The notes below the pieces were generated by a model that was not told where the DNA came from, made no database searches, and worked only from the letters and a program-made list of their open reading frames with translations. A DNA stretch of 5,663 nucleotides from Neisseriaceae bacterium (GTDB lineage: Bacteria; Pseudomonadota; Gammaproteobacteria; Burkholderiales; Neisseriaceae), in NCBI GenBank assembly GCA_030151665.1, contig JASLDB010000042.1:1-5663 (forward strand). The letters are read 5' to 3'. A program made the position numbers and the translations under genes. Position 1 is the stretch's first letter; every line of letters starts with the position of its first letter. Below, one piece after another: positions 5,638 through 5,663 of this stretch.

Positions 5638-5663
5638 ATTTTATAACCACCAACAAGCCAAAG
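5638..5663 (-). other. Possible 3' end of a convergent leftward gene
   Basis: Beyond the terminator the minus strand has an open frame ending at a TAA (5638-5636), reading FGLLVVIK as its last residues; another frame stops at 5641. There are too few codons to show coding. The idea rests mainly on the leftward quality of the adjoining terminator. Confidence 0.2.

Overview
The window looks like a chromosomal segment of an AT-rich betaproteobacterium, most likely a member of the Neisseriaceae or a close relative. The main evidence is the DsbC-like protein: its lipobox and the text around its active site resemble Neisseria DsbC as I remember it. CysB and TyrA are ordinary proteobacterial types. 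I noticed no complete Neisseriaceae-type DNA uptake sequence. No rRNA, tRNA, CRISPR array, insertion sequence or phage gene was recognised, so this is mostly ordinary housekeeping DNA.

Layout from left to right. Positions 1-48 are the start of a leftward gene for an exported protein, cut off by the window edge. A 608-base AT-rich region (49-656) follows. It holds a near-consensus leftward promoter (183-211) and, in the leader RNA of the leftward gene, a hairpin followed by a U-tract (124-157). cysB (657-1607, rightward) encodes the LysR-type regulator of sulfur assimilation. It ends at a strong bidirectional terminator (1642-1678) shared with a leftward gene for an 86-residue acyl-CoA-binding protein (1691-1951). 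Upstream of that lies a leftward dsbC-like gene (2042-2833) for a probable lipoprotein disulfide isomerase with a CPYC active site.

A 149-base divergent promoter region (2834-2982) separates dsbC from three rightward genes: an alpha/beta hydrolase (2983-3882), a PolB-type 3'-5' exonuclease family protein (3947-4738) and tyrA, prephenate/arogenate dehydrogenase (4744-5613). The last two are only 5 bases apart and are probably co-transcribed, ending at a hairpin terminator (5612-5637) that also fits a leftward gene beyond the window.

The genes do not form one obvious pathway: they cover sulfur regulation, acyl-CoA buffering, envelope disulfide repair, an unknown hydrolase, a DNA-exonuclease-like protein and tyrosine biosynthesis. 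The most unusual point is that the exonuclease-family protein appears to have altered all three of its exonuclease motifs, which suggests an inactive or repurposed enzyme. The second is the structured leader upstream of the truncated exported-protein gene. I found no clear evidence of an undescribed multi-gene system.
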